A DNA stretch of 64,000 nucleotides from Heligmosomoides polygyrus polygyrus (lineage: Eukaryota > Nematoda > Chromadorea > Rhabditida > Heligmosomidae). The stretch covers positions 62,470,983 through 62,534,982 of the forward strand of contig OX377201.1 of the NCBI GenBank assembly GCA_947396885.1, written 5' to 3'. The position numbers and the translations under genes were made by a program. Positions 10,709 through 22,022 of the stretch are shown here, piece by piece (the first letter of the stretch is position 1; every line of letters begins with the position of its first letter). The notes under the pieces are model-generated. The model had not been told where the DNA came from, did not search any database, and saw only the letters and a list, made by a program, of their open reading frames with translations.

Positions 10709-10830
10709 GTCGAATAATGAATATATTCGAATTTTAGACCTTGTCGAATATTCGAATAATGAATACATTCGAATTTTGGGCCTCATCGAATATTCGAATA
10801 TTCGTCCGAAATTATTCGATTCGTTCCGAA
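10709..10830. repeat. TTCGAATATTCG repeat, right part
   Basis: This continues the target repeat interrupted by the hAT-like element: ATGAATATATTCGAATTT, then a second unit with CCTCATCGAATATTCG. Confidence 0.75.
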
Positions 10831-10838
10831 GTATAATA

Positions 10839-11988
10839 CAGTCCCCATCGTTATAACGCGTTTGAAGGGACCGGAGAAAATCCGCGTTGTAACGGGAGTC
10901 GCGTCCCAACCGGAGCTGACCATTTTAGACTCTCTTACGCGTATATTTATTTAAAATCTCATATAATAGCTAAATAATGCTATAGTGATTAAATATGTGA
11001 CCATGAGGAGAGGTGAAAACAAGGGACATCTTTGGATTATTAATGAAGTCATGTCCTCAGAGATGCTCTCTGCTATATGCATTACTATTATGGATATGTG
11101 TAAGAAATAACGGGTGTCAGAGGTAGGTTGGACATGACCAACAACAAAGCCATGTAACCTGAGGTTACAATATTTTTTGCCGCCATCAAAACTCTCGCTC
11201 CAGTCGCGACATGGGCCTGCACTCTCCACCTTCCAGGCCGGATGTTAGCCCATTACGCTGTCAGTGCTGTTAAACCGCGCCGCATCCGCCATATCATCGC
11301 TGTAGCGATCTCTCAGTGCTCTCTCCCATGACATCGGGATGTTGCATGTGATCTTACAGCGCTGTTGCTGTAATCCTGCCCAGAAAGCAGAAAGTGCAGG
11401 TACAAGTCCTGCATGGCGCGATAGTTCTGATCTGATGGAAACATCATGTGGCAGAGAGTAGCCTCTTTACCAGCTGTTCTAGGCTTGAAACAAATGTGTA
11501 AGGAATTGTTTCGAATAATCTGAGCTTTAATCCACACTTTCTGTGTCGTTTCTGATAGAGGAAACACTCCGATTTACTGCTGCTTCTAACGTCTACCGGG
11601 GTCTTACATTATGCCCAACATATTGCTGACTATGAACAGTTAATGAAAAATGAAGCGAATGGAAAACGTCTGCATGCCGCACTTGTGCTCGTTAAGGCTG
11701 TGAACGAGGCAGCAGAGGGGTAGGTCTGATCACAAACGCAATCAGAACCTGCTCGCCTTAATTTTCTGTGTGGGACCACAGTTGAGCCCTGCTCGCGTTA
11801 TATCGGCAGTCATTTTGAACGCAGAGTTCCTCCCAGAACCGCGCTATAACCGGAATAGCGTTGAATCCGACGCGTCTTAAGCGCAGCTGATTTGTATTTG
11901 GGTAAAGGTAAGCTGGCCGGAGCCAGAGAAAATCCACGTTATATCGAAAGTCGAGTCTTACCCGGAGGCGTTATAACGGGAGGGACTG
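10839..11988. mobile_element. pogo/Tigger-like element
   Basis: The left end CAGTCCCCATCGTTATAACG and the inverted right end CAGTCCCTCCCGTTATAACG are near-identical, and each is flanked by TA (10837-10838, 11989-11990). CAGT...CGTTATAACG is the classic pogo/Tigger terminus. A subterminal segment with GAGAAAATCCRCGTT is also inverted between the two ends. The 1150-base interior shows no intact DDE transposase; the minus-strand frame at 11313-11567 has no recognised motif. Confidence 0.7.
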
Positions 11989-11990
11989 TA

Positions 11991-12670
11991 CATATGCCTT
12001 CATACCAGGGCGGAGAACCACTGAGTACATGGTGACCCTCCCCCTCCCCGAGCCAATTTGCGCCTATAGCCATGTGCCATAAGTTACCCAAGATCCTGAC
12101 AGGTCCAGAAACGCCTCGAAATAACCTCGCAGAATACCTAAAAACGGTCAGGACCAATACCTACCATCTAACAGACTCATCGGGTCACATAACTAAAAAG
12201 TAGGTAACAAAATGAATTGGGACTTACCCAGCGGCTTCTAGAGAACGAGTTGGAACACAAAAGGAACTAGAAACGAACGAACAAACAAAAAATAAGAAAT
12301 CCCCTTGGTTTACAACCGTCTCGGCGGGCAAAGAGCGACGGAATGAAGGCATGCCGCGTGCCGATCGCCGGCTGAATGTTATAACCAGGACCTAACATTA
12401 TGAGGAGGGCACACATTTTGCCTGCTTACAACCGCAACAAATGTAATTTTTTCGTTTTTTTTCTTTGTGACTTTTCTTGTTTAGGTCCCATTTTGTTCTG
12501 TAGAGAGACCGCTCGGTAAGTCTCAAGTAGATTTGTAACATATAATACTTTTTAGTTATGTGGGCCCGGACTAGGATAGATCCGCTCCAGCCGCTATAAG
12601 CTTCTTGGACGAGTTTTATTTGAAAATCTACAAAACATCTTTCGCGCCAGTGTGCTTGAAAGCATGCTAA
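11991..12670. other. No gene seen
   Basis: No supported coding region or structured repeat was recognised here. The open frame at 12398-12892 on the minus strand overlaps the end of the next foldback and looks incidental. Confidence 0.4.
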
Positions 12671-14520
12671 CCAGGGAAGGGTCTCAGGCGTAGGTCTGAA
12701 CGGGGGAAATGGATAGAATTGCGAGAAACACTTCACATAGCAGAAAAACATGTTTCGTTTTTGCTGAGTCCTTGAACGAAAAGAGCTACGGGCCCTCGAA
12801 GGCAGGGTATCGTATCGCACCGTCAGCGCGTGCAAACGTGCATATGTGTGCGCGCGCGGACATATGAGAGGTGGCGAAAGTCTCCGCGGCAAGCGAAGCG
12901 GTGGCTCAGCATGTTGAGAGGCTGCTTCACAGGCGCTAGGTCATCATGACTGCTGCGTCCTTTGCCTACTTGCTTCCAGCACATCTAATACACACTTATT
13001 TCACTCTAAATTGTCAAATAAGGGTTAGATTGGTGCTCAACACGAAGTTTGGGCAAGAACGGTGAGCGTGACCTTACCAACTCTACCTAGTGTAGCTTAA
13101 CGTACTTCAGCGTAATACGAAAAAACGGATGTCAGATTCGTGATCACCATCCCAAATAACCCTGGGAGAAGTTTGGGCGAAATCGGTGATTATGACCTCG
13201 ACAGCCCTAGTCATCCGTCGTACCTGCTGTAACCCGTAACGCTGAAAGGTCATTGTTTAACATTCGCTGAAGAACACAAAACATAATCCAGAAACTGGGA
13301 AAGTGAGTGAAGCACAGCTCACAGTAAACACCTATTTGACAATTTAGAGTGTAGTTCTAGGGTTTTTCACCTCGGCAATTCAAATTCGGTTAAATGCATT
13401 TAAAGCCTTGGTGGTTGCAACCTACTCATTGAAAACAGTCTTCCTGATCTGGGCTTCATATTAGGCACCAAAACGTAGTTTTTCAGAGCATTGCGAGACT
13501 ATTTCAAATAAAGCTGAAGGAGTTACTTACAACATTTTTAGAGCGTTATCTACAAATTCAAAAATTCACTTGCTTCTTGCATACAAATCATATGTTCACC
13601 ACTGTGGCACCATTGTGTTCAGTCCTCAACTTAAGCGCTGCATACAGAGGCTTGAATCCGTTCAGAATAGTTACACTAGAAAGCTATGATTACGCTTAAA
13701 TAGCTATGAATACACCATTCCATAAGCGCCTGATCGTAATAAAATATTCGAGGTGGAATCGCCTGCTATTCGTAGGAAGCGAAACGATCTAATTATGATT
13801 TTCAAGATGATAACTGGAAAAGTTGCACTTCCAATTACTGCGCCAGAGTCCACCTTCTACCACTAGAGATTGTAGATCTAAAATTCATTATCCTACGGCC
13901 AAAAGTTCTGTTCGCGCCTCCTTTTTTACTCAAAGGGCCGGTTATGAATTCTTGATACTTACCAAAAAACAAGCTTTGCCATCTTCGTTTAAGCAATATA
14001 AAAAACTCGGTGATAGTTATCTTAGGACTCGCTAATTCGCCGTTTCTTGTATTTTTGTGTTTAACCAATGTGTTGTCCGTTCACTTCCAATGTTTTGTAT
14101 TAGTGGTGTTTGTTTCGTTGCGTGTTGTCATACACGTATAAATAAATAAATAAATATGTACGAGATGTGTAGGAAATAAGCAGACTTAAGCCACCATCAA
14201 GGAAAGCACTATTGTACTTTCACGACTCCAGATGTCGACGAGAGGTCGAAAAAAAATTCGCCCAAACCTCGCGCCAGGGGTGTTATTTGGGTGGTCATCA
14301 CGAATCTGACATCCCTTTTTTGAATTTCGGCGATTGCGGTACGTTACGGTAGATACGGGTGACGGTGCAATACTGTACCCCCAATTTCGGGGGCCCTTAG
14401 CTCTTTGGGTTTAAGGACTCAGCAAAAACGAAACATGTTTTTCTACCATATGACGGGTGGAGATTCTCGCAGTGCTATTCATTTCCCTCGTTCAGATCTA
14501 CGCCTGAGACCCTTTCCTGG
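12671..14520. mobile_element. Foldback element E6 (same end family as E1), invaded by a LINE
   Basis: The left end CCAGGGAAGGGTCTCAGG... and the right end ...CCTGAGACCCTTTCCTGG are inverted copies. Both continue inward through GTCTGAACG and a block with AAAAACATGTTTCGTTTTTG. This end block is shared with E1, E2 and the solo end near 63.1 kb. A degraded tRNA-like module lies at about 12890-12950 in the left arm only. A second nested inverted pair (13110-13185 against 14255-14340) is also present. The original centre has been displaced by a CR1-like LINE fragment. Confidence 0.6.
13492..13866 (+). pseudogene. CR1-like LINE reverse transcriptase C-terminal fossil
   Basis: One plus frame gives AEGVTYNIFRALSTNSKIHL, then LLLAYKSYVHHCGTIVFSP, LKRCIQRLESVQNSYTRKL and finally IRRKRNDLIMIFKMITGKV, with two in-frame stops. 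The order AYK-YV...SP-LK--I--LE-VQ--TR-L followed by RR--DL---FK matches the region after the RT catalytic core in CR1/Jockey-type LINEs. The YADD core is absent. The copy decays after 13866, and an (AAAT)n tail at about 14142-14156 probably marks its 3' end. Confidence 0.7.
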
Positions 14521-15111
14521 TAAGTTAAGGCCCAGTGTTACGTCACAGTTGACCATCAGAATAAGGTACATGAAGTTCGACTGAGGAAGCCCAGGTATTC
14601 GGGATCCGTTCGATTAGTCCCATAATGTCCCCCACACCACTGCTCGGATCCTTCGTGGTAGTAGGATGGCGAGTCGACAACCGCTCCAAGCTCTGTGATT
14701 ACATCTCGAGTTTAAAGGAACGACCTAACCATTCGAACGCCGGGTTACGGTGTCAAAGTCAGTAGTCGGATTTTTACAATACTGCGCTCGATGTCACAGT
14801 ATAAACAGAACCTAGCAGGGTGACCCCTTGACCCAGAAGCAGTTAGAGAGGTTCGTTTATTAGTTTCGTGGACATTCAGTCCACGAAACGAATAGATGAA
14901 TAGACACGAAAAAACCAAAAAGAAAAAAAGAGGACGGACGCACACTTGGCGAAGGACCAGTGGATGGCACAAAAGGATGCGTCACACGCGCTTGCGACGG
15001 ACGAGCTCCTGAGCTCAAATATGTCCTTGGTTCTTCATATACTTGACTTGAGGCGAGTTGTATCCAAAAAACGCAAAAACTGACTCCCAGTAATCTAAGT
15101 TGGTAGCGACG
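14521..15111. other. No gene seen
   Basis: A small perfect hairpin (TTCGTGGACATTCAGTCCACGAA-type, about 14861-14887) is the only structure noticed. The open frame at 14745-14972 minus is unsupported. Confidence 0.4.
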
Positions 15112-15160
15112 AATATATTCGAATTTTGGGCTATGTCGAATAGTCGGATAACGAATACCA
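15112..15160. repeat. TTCGAATATTCG repeat next to the Helitron-type 5' end
   Basis: ATATATTCGAATTTTGGGCT and GTCGAATAGTCGGATAAC match the repeat that resumes at 25669, on the far side of the 10.5-kb composite. This suggests the composite was inserted into such a repeat. Confidence 0.6.
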
Positions 15161-15194
15161 CCACCTATATATAAAAGAGTTTGTCCGCCGATTG

Positions 15195-15306
15195 ATCTAA
15201 CCTAAGTGAGGTTCGCCGCATCATCCACAGCGAGAGCGATGGAGTGATCTAACCTAAGTGAGATACGCCGCATTAACCACAGCGAGGGCGGTCGAATGAT
15301 CTAAAG
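15195..15306 (+). repeat. Tandem repeat of about 57 bases (2 units)
   Basis: Units read GATCTAACCTAAGTGAG, then CGCCGCAT, then CCACAGCGAG. The same unit is reiterated at 22765-23010 and 24225-24380. Confidence 0.75.
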
Positions 15307-16372
15307 GGCTCCGCACACTTCTGCGGCGTTGCCGCAGCCGGCAGCCGGCAAAAGTGGGGCGAAGCCTTCAAGTTGCGGCGCTCCTCCCACTGCGACGGCG
15401 CCGTGCTCCGGCAACGCCGGAGCACGGCGCCGTCGCACTCCAGTCGGGACCTACTCGCTCCGAAGGAAACCGCGCTCCGGTGAGCAACGCGCGCCCGAAT
15501 CAAATCAGCTGACAATATCTCGGTTGACCATTGAAGTAGGTATCTCCGACTCCGAAACGCTAGAACATTCGACGAATCATGGATTAGAAAACGATGCGCT
15601 CCTTGAACCCAGTACTGACTTTGCCGACAGCGTTTGGTACTCCATTTCCTTATAGCAGGCGACGGTTTGTCATGGTTCCTTCATAACGGTAAACATGCGC
15701 CTATATACTCCAAGTAACGGACCTCCTACTAGATTTTACCATGAACTTGTATTAACCTAGGACCCAAGAATTTACAGTGAAGCAGGAAACCAGAGGGACA
15801 AAACCCTTACGTCCTCAAATCGCCTATCGACAACCGTTTTCGGTTTTTTCAATTCAATTTTCTCTTCATTGTAGCTGAGGCTCTTAGAAAAGATCTGCCT
15901 CTATGTGCTAGAAATGAGGGATAACACTAAAATACTGCTGCATTTACGCTCCCAATTAATGGAATACGAGAAAAGAGCAATATTCTTGAACGAGGCGTCG
16001 AAAAATAATCAGCTGATTGGCTCTGTCGATCAGCTAACTTAAAGGACGCGTGTATCTTCATTTGAGTTTCCCACCGCGATCGGGGCTAGAGCGCAGACAG
16101 TCTCGCCTGCGGCATTGCCGCACCGACGGACTGATTTCAATCATTGTTGCCGTCGATGCGGCAATGCCGCAAAGGTGTGCGGGTGCGGGACGGCGCCGGC
16201 TGCCGTTGCCGGCGGCTTCTGCGTCCTTGCCCCGTGTTGAAGGATAGGGCTGCGGCAATGCCGCAAAAGTGTGCGGAGCCCTTAACCTATGTGGGATATC
16301 ACGACCTATCACCGTCACCATCACCATCACCACCTATATATAAAAGTTTGTCCGTCGAGTGATCTGACCTAA
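15307..16372. repeat. Outer left arm of a large inverted duplication
   Basis: The start (GGGCTCCGCACACTTCTGCG, then a GC-rich block with CCGGCAGCCGGCAAAAGTGG) is the reverse complement of 22620-22757. The end (CACCATCACCACCTATATAT, then GACCTAAC) is the reverse complement of 22022-22070. The GC-rich blocks are rich in TGCGGCAATGCCGCA-type palindromes. The two arms differ in length, the left being about 300 bases longer between 15480 and 16050. Confidence 0.75.
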
Positions 16373-16555
16373 CAAGGGAACTGTCTGAACGGTACGCCAG
16401 AACGGCAAGAATGAGTACAATAGAGAGAATCCCCGTCCTCCAAATAGTAACAGAACATGTTTTGTTTTGCCTAATCCTTGAGGCAAACGAGTACGAGGGT
16501 GTAATGGTTAAGGGTCCGCAGAGCGAGCACTTCAAGGCAGCGCAAGATCCCGGTG

Positions 16556-16640
16556 GCGTGTACTGGGTGGCGCAGTGGTAGAGAGCACGCCTCATGTTCG
16601 TGAGGTCTGGGTTCGGTTCTCATGCTACGTTGCGTTCTTG
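16556..16640 (+). repeat. tRNA-like module, left arm of E2
   Basis: GGGTGGCGCAGTGGTAGAG (A-box-like) is followed by a stem CCTCA...TGAGG in anticodon-arm position and by GGGTTCGGTTCTC (B-box-like). Spacing fits a tRNA head. The acceptor stem is not paired well, so a SINE-like derivative is likelier than a working tRNA. Confidence 0.7.
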
Positions 16641-17095
16641 CACTTTTACCATAGTGTCGGACTCCCATAGAGATTTCCATATCTGAACTTGTTTTTGGAG
16701 TTTGCTAGGGTAAGATGTTTTCATTAATTATTATTTGTCGAGATCTCGTAATTCACCAGCAATGTCCGAAATATGCCAAATGCGATTTTGTATGAAACTT
16801 TCACTCCAATAAATTGTTCGCATTGTCAGTGTAAGAAATTTTGACACAGGGGCAACATGAAACTGCGGCAGAATGCCAAAAAAAAAAAGCTTCAAATGCA
16901 ATTTATTAGTGTCGGTGAGGTGAGTGCCATCAGTGTTTTCACAGTGTAGGAGGGGACCTCATGATCTTCAACTTGACCTACCACCTCGATCAATATTCTC
17001 GCCTCTGTTATGCTTACAAAGTCGCGCGGTTATAACAAGCTCTGCCGCCAACACTGACTCTACAATCTCTGCTAACCTTCGAGTGGTCATTCACC

Positions 17096-17345
17096 TATTG
17101 ACACTGAAGTGCGGATCTTCACTGGATGCTGTCCCTTCGAGGAATGAGATGAAATTGTACTACAGGATGTGTTCTGAGTGTTCTACAGGATTTCGGACTG
17201 CGACAGCTGGAAATCGACGAAGTGCAGAAGTTGGAGGTAGTAGAAGAAGAGGACCAAGAGTTTCAACCAGAAGAGGATTGTGCTGGAGTCACGACACTAC
17301 TAACCAGTGAAGGCACTATGCCGTTTTCGGGAGGACAGATCGTTT
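17096..17345 (+). CDS. Acidic coding module (copy 2), frameshifted
   Basis: The start reads VIHLLTLKCGSSLDAVPS then RNEMKL, parallel to copy 1 (LIHLLTLKCGPPLDKEPL then REEIKL). After a frame change it reads LRQLEIDEVQKLEVVEEED, then a short acidic stretch, then FSGGQIVSEEKV. Because the frame changes between the two halves, this copy is probably dead. Function unknown. Confidence 0.45.
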
Positions 17346-17544
17346 CGGAGGAAAAGGTTTGACTATACTAGAATTGTTACACTATACAAGTTTGAGAACT
17401 GGGGAAAGTGGACTGTATCGCGATTCCACGCTTGGGCTGCAGAGGAGTATCACTGGGCAGGGACTGTGAAACCAAACACAAGTTCAGATATGGAAATCTC
17501 TATGGAAATCCGATACTATGACAAAAGTGCAAAAAGCCGACGTA

Positions 17545-17615
17545 GCATGGGAACCGAACCCTAGACCTCACGAACATGAGGCGTCCCCTCTACCACTGCG
17601 CCACCCAGTCCACCG
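17545..17615 (-). repeat. tRNA-like module, right arm of E2 (inverted)
   Basis: On the minus strand, GGGTGGCGCAGTGGTAGAGG, an anticodon-like stem and GGGTTCGGTTCCC occur at tRNA spacing. The pair faces the module at 16556-16640. Confidence 0.7.
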
Positions 17616-17814
17616 CAGAGGGATCTTGCGCTGCCTTGAAGAGCTCGCTCTGTGTACCATTAACCATTACACCCTCGTACTCGTTTGCCTCAAGGATTCG
17701 GCAAAAACAAAACATGTTCTGTCACTATTTGGAGGACGGGGTTTCTCTCTATAGTACTCGTTCTTGCCGTTCCGGCGTACCGTTCAGACAGTTCCCTTGT
17801 AAGCGAGGTATCAC

Positions 17815-20800
17815 CATTCACCATTCTTCTTCTTCTTCTTCAGCGTTTGTCCCGCAACGTCGCGGGGTCCGCTCTTCTGGTGTTACGACGCCACCTTTCC
17901 CGATCCTGCGCTTGATCAGGGTGGACTCCAGCTACTTTCATGTCCGTGTGTAACGTATCGGACCAACGCTGCTTCGGGCGTCCTCTAGGCCGCTTTCCAG
18001 ATATTTCCAACTCAAGGCCTATCTTGCGGACGCTGTCTTCTTTCCCACGCAGAACGTGGCCGTACCATCGCAAGCGAGCTTCGCGCATCTTGTCCGCTAT
18101 CGGCGCGACACCGAACTTCTGCCGAATAGCATCATTTCGAATGCAGTCCATGCGGGTGACTCCAGCCGTCCAGCGCAGCATCTTCGTCTCCATGACGCTG
18201 AGGCGCGTTTCAACTTCCTTAGTCGCAGGCCAACACTCAGCGCCGTACATCGCTACTGGCCGCACGACGGCTCTGTAAATCTTCGACTTCAGGTGCTCTG
18301 GGATCTTCCTATCGCAGAGCACGCCAGTTAGCGAACGCCACTTGGACCAAGCTGCACTCACGCGTGAGTTCACTTCAACCATCAGACCGCCGTCAGACGC
18401 TATTGCTGATCCCAGGTATTTAAACACCGAAGTGCGTGCAAGTTCAGTACCATTAATCTTAATGGAGCCGGACTCGTTCACGTCAGTCGTTAGGTACTCG
18501 GTCTTCTTGACGTTCAATTTGAGTCCGAACATCGCCAGGTGGTCGCACCAAGCTTGCACCTGCCGCTCGAGATCGTCTTTCTCTTCGCAAGAGAGCATCA
18601 CGTCATCAGCATAAAGCAGCGTCCATGGAACAGGCTGCTGAAGATCTCGCGTTATGGCATCCATGACGACAACAAAGAGGAGCGAAGAAAGCGCTGAACC
18701 TTGGTGCACCCCAACAGAGATGGGAAACTCCACTGAGGTTCCAGCTGCAGCTTGCACTCTACTCTTTGGGCAAGAGTAGAGCATCCGCACCCACTCTATA
18801 AGTTCTTCAAGTACGTTGTGTCGTCGCAAGGCGTACCATATAAGCTCACGCGGTACGCGGTCGAAAGCCTTCTCCAAGTCGAGAAAGGCGATATGCACCG
18901 GCTTCTGTCTCTCGCGATGCTTCTCCACCAGGAGGCGGGCGGCGTGTATAGCATCAATGGTCCCACAACCAGACACAAAGCCGCACTGGTTGTCGGAGAG
19001 CTTGACGATTTCACGGATTCTTCTATCGAGGATTCGCTCGAAGATCTTCATGCTATGCGAAAGCAAGCGAATCGGACGGTAATTGAAGCAGTCCGCAGGA
19101 CTGCCCTTCTTCTTCCAGATCGGAATCGTCGTACTGTTGTGCCAACACTCCGGTACTTTCTTCTCCTTTACTACCTGGTTGAAGAACTCAGTCAACCACT
19201 CAGCAGGATACCAGAGCTCGACTTCCAAACATCGGCTGCCAGATCATCCGGCCCTGTCGCCTTACCGGGCTTCATCTTCTTCAGAGCCGCTTCTGTTTCC
19301 TCCACGGTGATCTTGTGAACGGGACCGTGAACAGAACCCACAGAAGGGATGGCCGGGTGAGGAAATTCTGCTGTAGAGATTTCCTCAAAGTAATCACACC
19401 ATCGCTTCAGCGCCTTTTTGCGGTCTGTCAGAAGATGGCCGCTCTCATCATTGATGCCAAAGAACTTTTCAATATCCTCGGTTTGGCGATGGCGGGTTTT
19501 AGCAAGTCGGTATAAATACCGCTCACCATTGCGCGACGCGAGCTTTTCGTTGACATCACTATAATGAGTGGCTTTTGCGCCAGCCACAGCCTTCTTTGCA
19601 GCTTTCCTCGCTTCTTGTTACTTCCGCCAGTTATCGGCTGTCTTGTCGCTGAGAAACACGTGATAAAGCGCCTTCTTCTCTCGCACTTTTGCTTTCACAT
19701 CGTCTGTCCACAGCCATGCCTGCTTGTCGACTTTGCGTCGTCCAGGCTTCGTAGTGCCGAGTTCCAACCTTGCAGCTTGGCGTATCGCGTCGGTTGCTTT
19801 CTTCCAAGTTTCATCGGCAGTCGTAACTGTCGGTAACCGCACGCGAGAAATCACAGCTGCTTCCTTCTCTTTCATTCGCCACCACTTGATTCTTGCAGCA
19901 CCGCATCGCTCGACCTGCTTCAGCCTCGGAGAGGCGATCTTCAAAGTACAGATCAGCGGTCGGTGCTGTGGGGCGACCGTCTCATACGGCACGACCTTCG
20001 CGTCTGTGACAAGGCTCCGGTCGCGATCCTTCACAAGCACAAAGTCTATCTGAGACTTGGAGCTCCCACTGTAATATGAGATGAGGTGGGAGTCGCGTTT
20101 TCGGAAAACGGTGTTCACAATGGTGAGGCTATGCGATTCCGCATACTCAAGAATACGCTCACCATCGGGGTTACGAGACCCGTATCCGAAACCACCATGA
20201 CAGCTGTACCCGTCCTTCGCAGCACCTACGTGCCCATTAAGGTCACCAGCGACTATGATGACATCTTTCGACGGTACCTCCGCTGTCTTCTCATCAAGCA
20301 GGTTCCAAAACTCATCCTTGGCTTGATCGGAGCAGCCAGTCTGCGCAGCATACGCTGAGAAGAAGTGATAGAGTCGCTCCTTAGCGGCGACAACGATCTT
20401 CATCAATCGATCGTCAAAGCGCTCGACGCTTACAATCGAGTCACGAAATCGTTCGGAGACGATTATTCCGACACCACTGGTGGTCCTGGGACTTCCACAT
20501 AGAACGGCCTTGAAACCACGTCCTATGTCCCTTGACTTGCGGCTGGACCACCTCGTCTCCTGCACCGCATAGAGATCAACTCTTCTTCGCTCTAGTGCTT
20601 CAACCAACTCGCACGAGCGGCCCGTCAACGTACCCACATTCAGCGTAGCCACGCGGGTCCTGCTTACGTTACGGGACTTTCGGACTAGCTCAGTTGCCCC
20701 CCGATGCCGTCCTCGCATCAGGGACCCTCGCATACTTCTCACACTCGCCGGACTCTGCGAGTGCGCGTCGGCTCCCGCGGACGCCGTAGCACTATCTCGA

Positions 20801-20952
20801 GAAACTTGACTTATCATACACCATGTGATGTGACATGGGTCTTCGTAGGCCGGCCTGTCACAAGGGCCTGTCGCCTGCATTCGAATGTCCGTGATTAGCT
20901 TAGCTCGCAGAGCGAGCAGTTTCCAGTGGCACCATGACCATGATGACCACAC
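17815..20952 (-). mobile_element. RTE-type non-LTR retrotransposon, nearly full length
   Basis: The element reads on the minus strand, with the endonuclease-reverse transcriptase ORF filling almost all of it. The 3' tail just after the ORF is (GAA)n followed by ATGGTGAATGGTGAT. Such short simple-repeat tails and a very short 3' UTR are typical of RTE. It lies between foldback copies E2 and E3, so it probably inserted within the inverted duplication after that formed. The 5' end was not fixed precisely. Confidence 0.8.
17840..20952 (-). pseudogene. RTE ORF2: AP endonuclease plus reverse transcriptase, one stop and one frameshift
   Basis: The polyprotein nicks target DNA and reverse transcribes the element RNA at the nick. 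The endonuclease part (20952 down to 19618) shows NVGTLTG, QETRW, GDLNGHVG, SQIDFVLV and PQHRPLI, the usual AP-endonuclease series with its catalytic E, D/N and H. A TAA at about 19618-19620 interrupts the same frame, which reopens at once (QEARKAAKKAVAG). A one-base frame change near 19215-19230 separates PGKATGPDDLAADVWK from the RT part (19228 down to 17840). The RT part has LDLEKAFDRVP, GVHQGSALSSLLF and the catalytic YADD at about residues 206-209, then FKYLGSAI and the RTE C-terminal region. With only two lesions it is a young copy, probably inactive. N-terminal residues before about 90 may be 5' UTR. Confidence 0.85.
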
Positions 20953-21039
20953 CGCGATTCCAGCCCAAGCCTGGAATCGCGATACAGTCCACTTTACCAG
21001 TTCTCAAACTTGTATGGTATAACAATTCTAGTATAGCCA

Positions 21040-21350
21040 AACCTTTTCTTCCGAAACGATCTGTCCTCCCGAAAAAGTGATAGTGTCTCCACTGGTTAGT
21101 GGTGTCCTGACTGCGGCACAATCCTCTTCTGGTTGAAACTCTTGGTCCTCTTCTTCTACTACCTCCAACTTCTGCACTTCGTCGATTTCCAGCTGTCGCA
21201 GTCCGAAATCCTGTAGAACACTCAGAACACATCCTGTAGTACAATTTCATCTCATTCCTCGAAGGGACAGCATCCAGTGAAGATTCGCACTTCAGTGTCA
21301 ATAGGTGAATGACCACTCGAGCTTTAGCAGGCATTGTAGAGTCAGTGTTA
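21040..21350 (-). CDS. Acidic coding module (copy 3), frameshifted
   Basis: It is nearly identical to copy 2: VVIHLLTLKCESSLDAVPS, then after a frame change LRQLEIDEVQKLEVVEEED, EFQPEEDCAAV and SGDTITFSGGQIVSEEKV. The shared frameshift suggests that copies 2 and 3 were duplicated after the mutation. Function unknown. Confidence 0.45.
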
Positions 21351-21774
21351 GCGGTAGCAGCTTGATATGACCGCGCGACTTTGTAAGCATAACAGAGGCG
21401 ACAATATTGATCGAGGTGATAGGTCAAGTTGAAGATCATGTGGTCCCCTCCTACACTGTGAGTACACTGGTGGCACTCACCTCACCGACACTAATAAATT
21501 GCATTTGAAGCTTTTTTTTGGCATTCTGCCGCAGTTTCATGTTGCCCCTGTGTCAAAATTTCTTACACTGACAATGCGAACAATTTATTGGAGTGAAAGT
21601 TTCATACAAAATCGCATTTGGCATATTTCGGACATTGCTGGTGAATTACGAGATCTCGACAAATAATAATTAATGAAAACATCTTACCCTAGCAAACTCC
21701 AAAAACAAGTTCAGATATGGAAATCTCTATGGGAGTCCGACACTATGGTAAAAGTGCAAGAACGCAACGTAGCA

Positions 21775-21842
21775 TGAGAACCGAACCCAGACCTCACGAA
21801 CATGAGGCGTGCTCTCTACCACTGCGCCACCCAGTACACGCC
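21775..21842 (-). repeat. tRNA-like module of E3
   Basis: The minus strand has GGGTGGCGCAGTGGTAGAG and GGGTTCGGTTCTC at tRNA spacing, practically the same as 16556-16640. Confidence 0.7.
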
Positions 21843-22022
21843 ACCGGGATCTTGCGCTGCCTTGAAGTGCTCGCTCTGCGGACCCTTAACCATTACACCC
21901 TCGTACTCGTTTGCCTCAAGGATTAGGCAAAACAAAACATGTTCTGTTACTATTTGGAGGACGGGGATTCTCTCTATTGTACTCATTCCTGCCGTTCTGG
22001 CGTACCGTTCAGACAGTTCCCT

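Larger units (their letters stand above)
16373..17805. mobile_element. Foldback element E2 with tRNA-like modules in both arms
   Basis: The left end AAGGGAACTGTCTGAACGG and the right end CCGTTCAGACAGTTCCCTT are exact inverses. Inward, both arms share a block with AACAGAACATGTTTTG and CAAACGAGTACGAGGGTG. Next comes a tRNA-like module (16556-16640 plus, 17545-17615 minus), and the acidic coding module sits in the centre (17096-17345). This is the most complete copy of the family in the window. Its left two-thirds is duplicated in inverse at 20953-22022. Confidence 0.7.
20953..22022. mobile_element. Foldback element E3 (partial inverse copy of E2)
   Basis: This is the reverse complement of roughly 16373-17430. 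It contains one end (GGGAACTGTCTGAACGG inverted at 22005-22022), one tRNA-like module (21775-21842 minus) and the acidic module (21350-21040 minus). It stops at the RTE 5' side, so the other arm is missing. Confidence 0.65.

Noticed and set aside
12398..12892. 164-codon minus-strand protein
   Set aside because: It lies across the border of foldback E6, has no recognisable motif, and contains the element end block.
16058..16362. Small proteins with runs such as SPSPSPS
   Set aside because: They translate the CACCAT microsatellite and GC-rich palindromes of the inverted arms.
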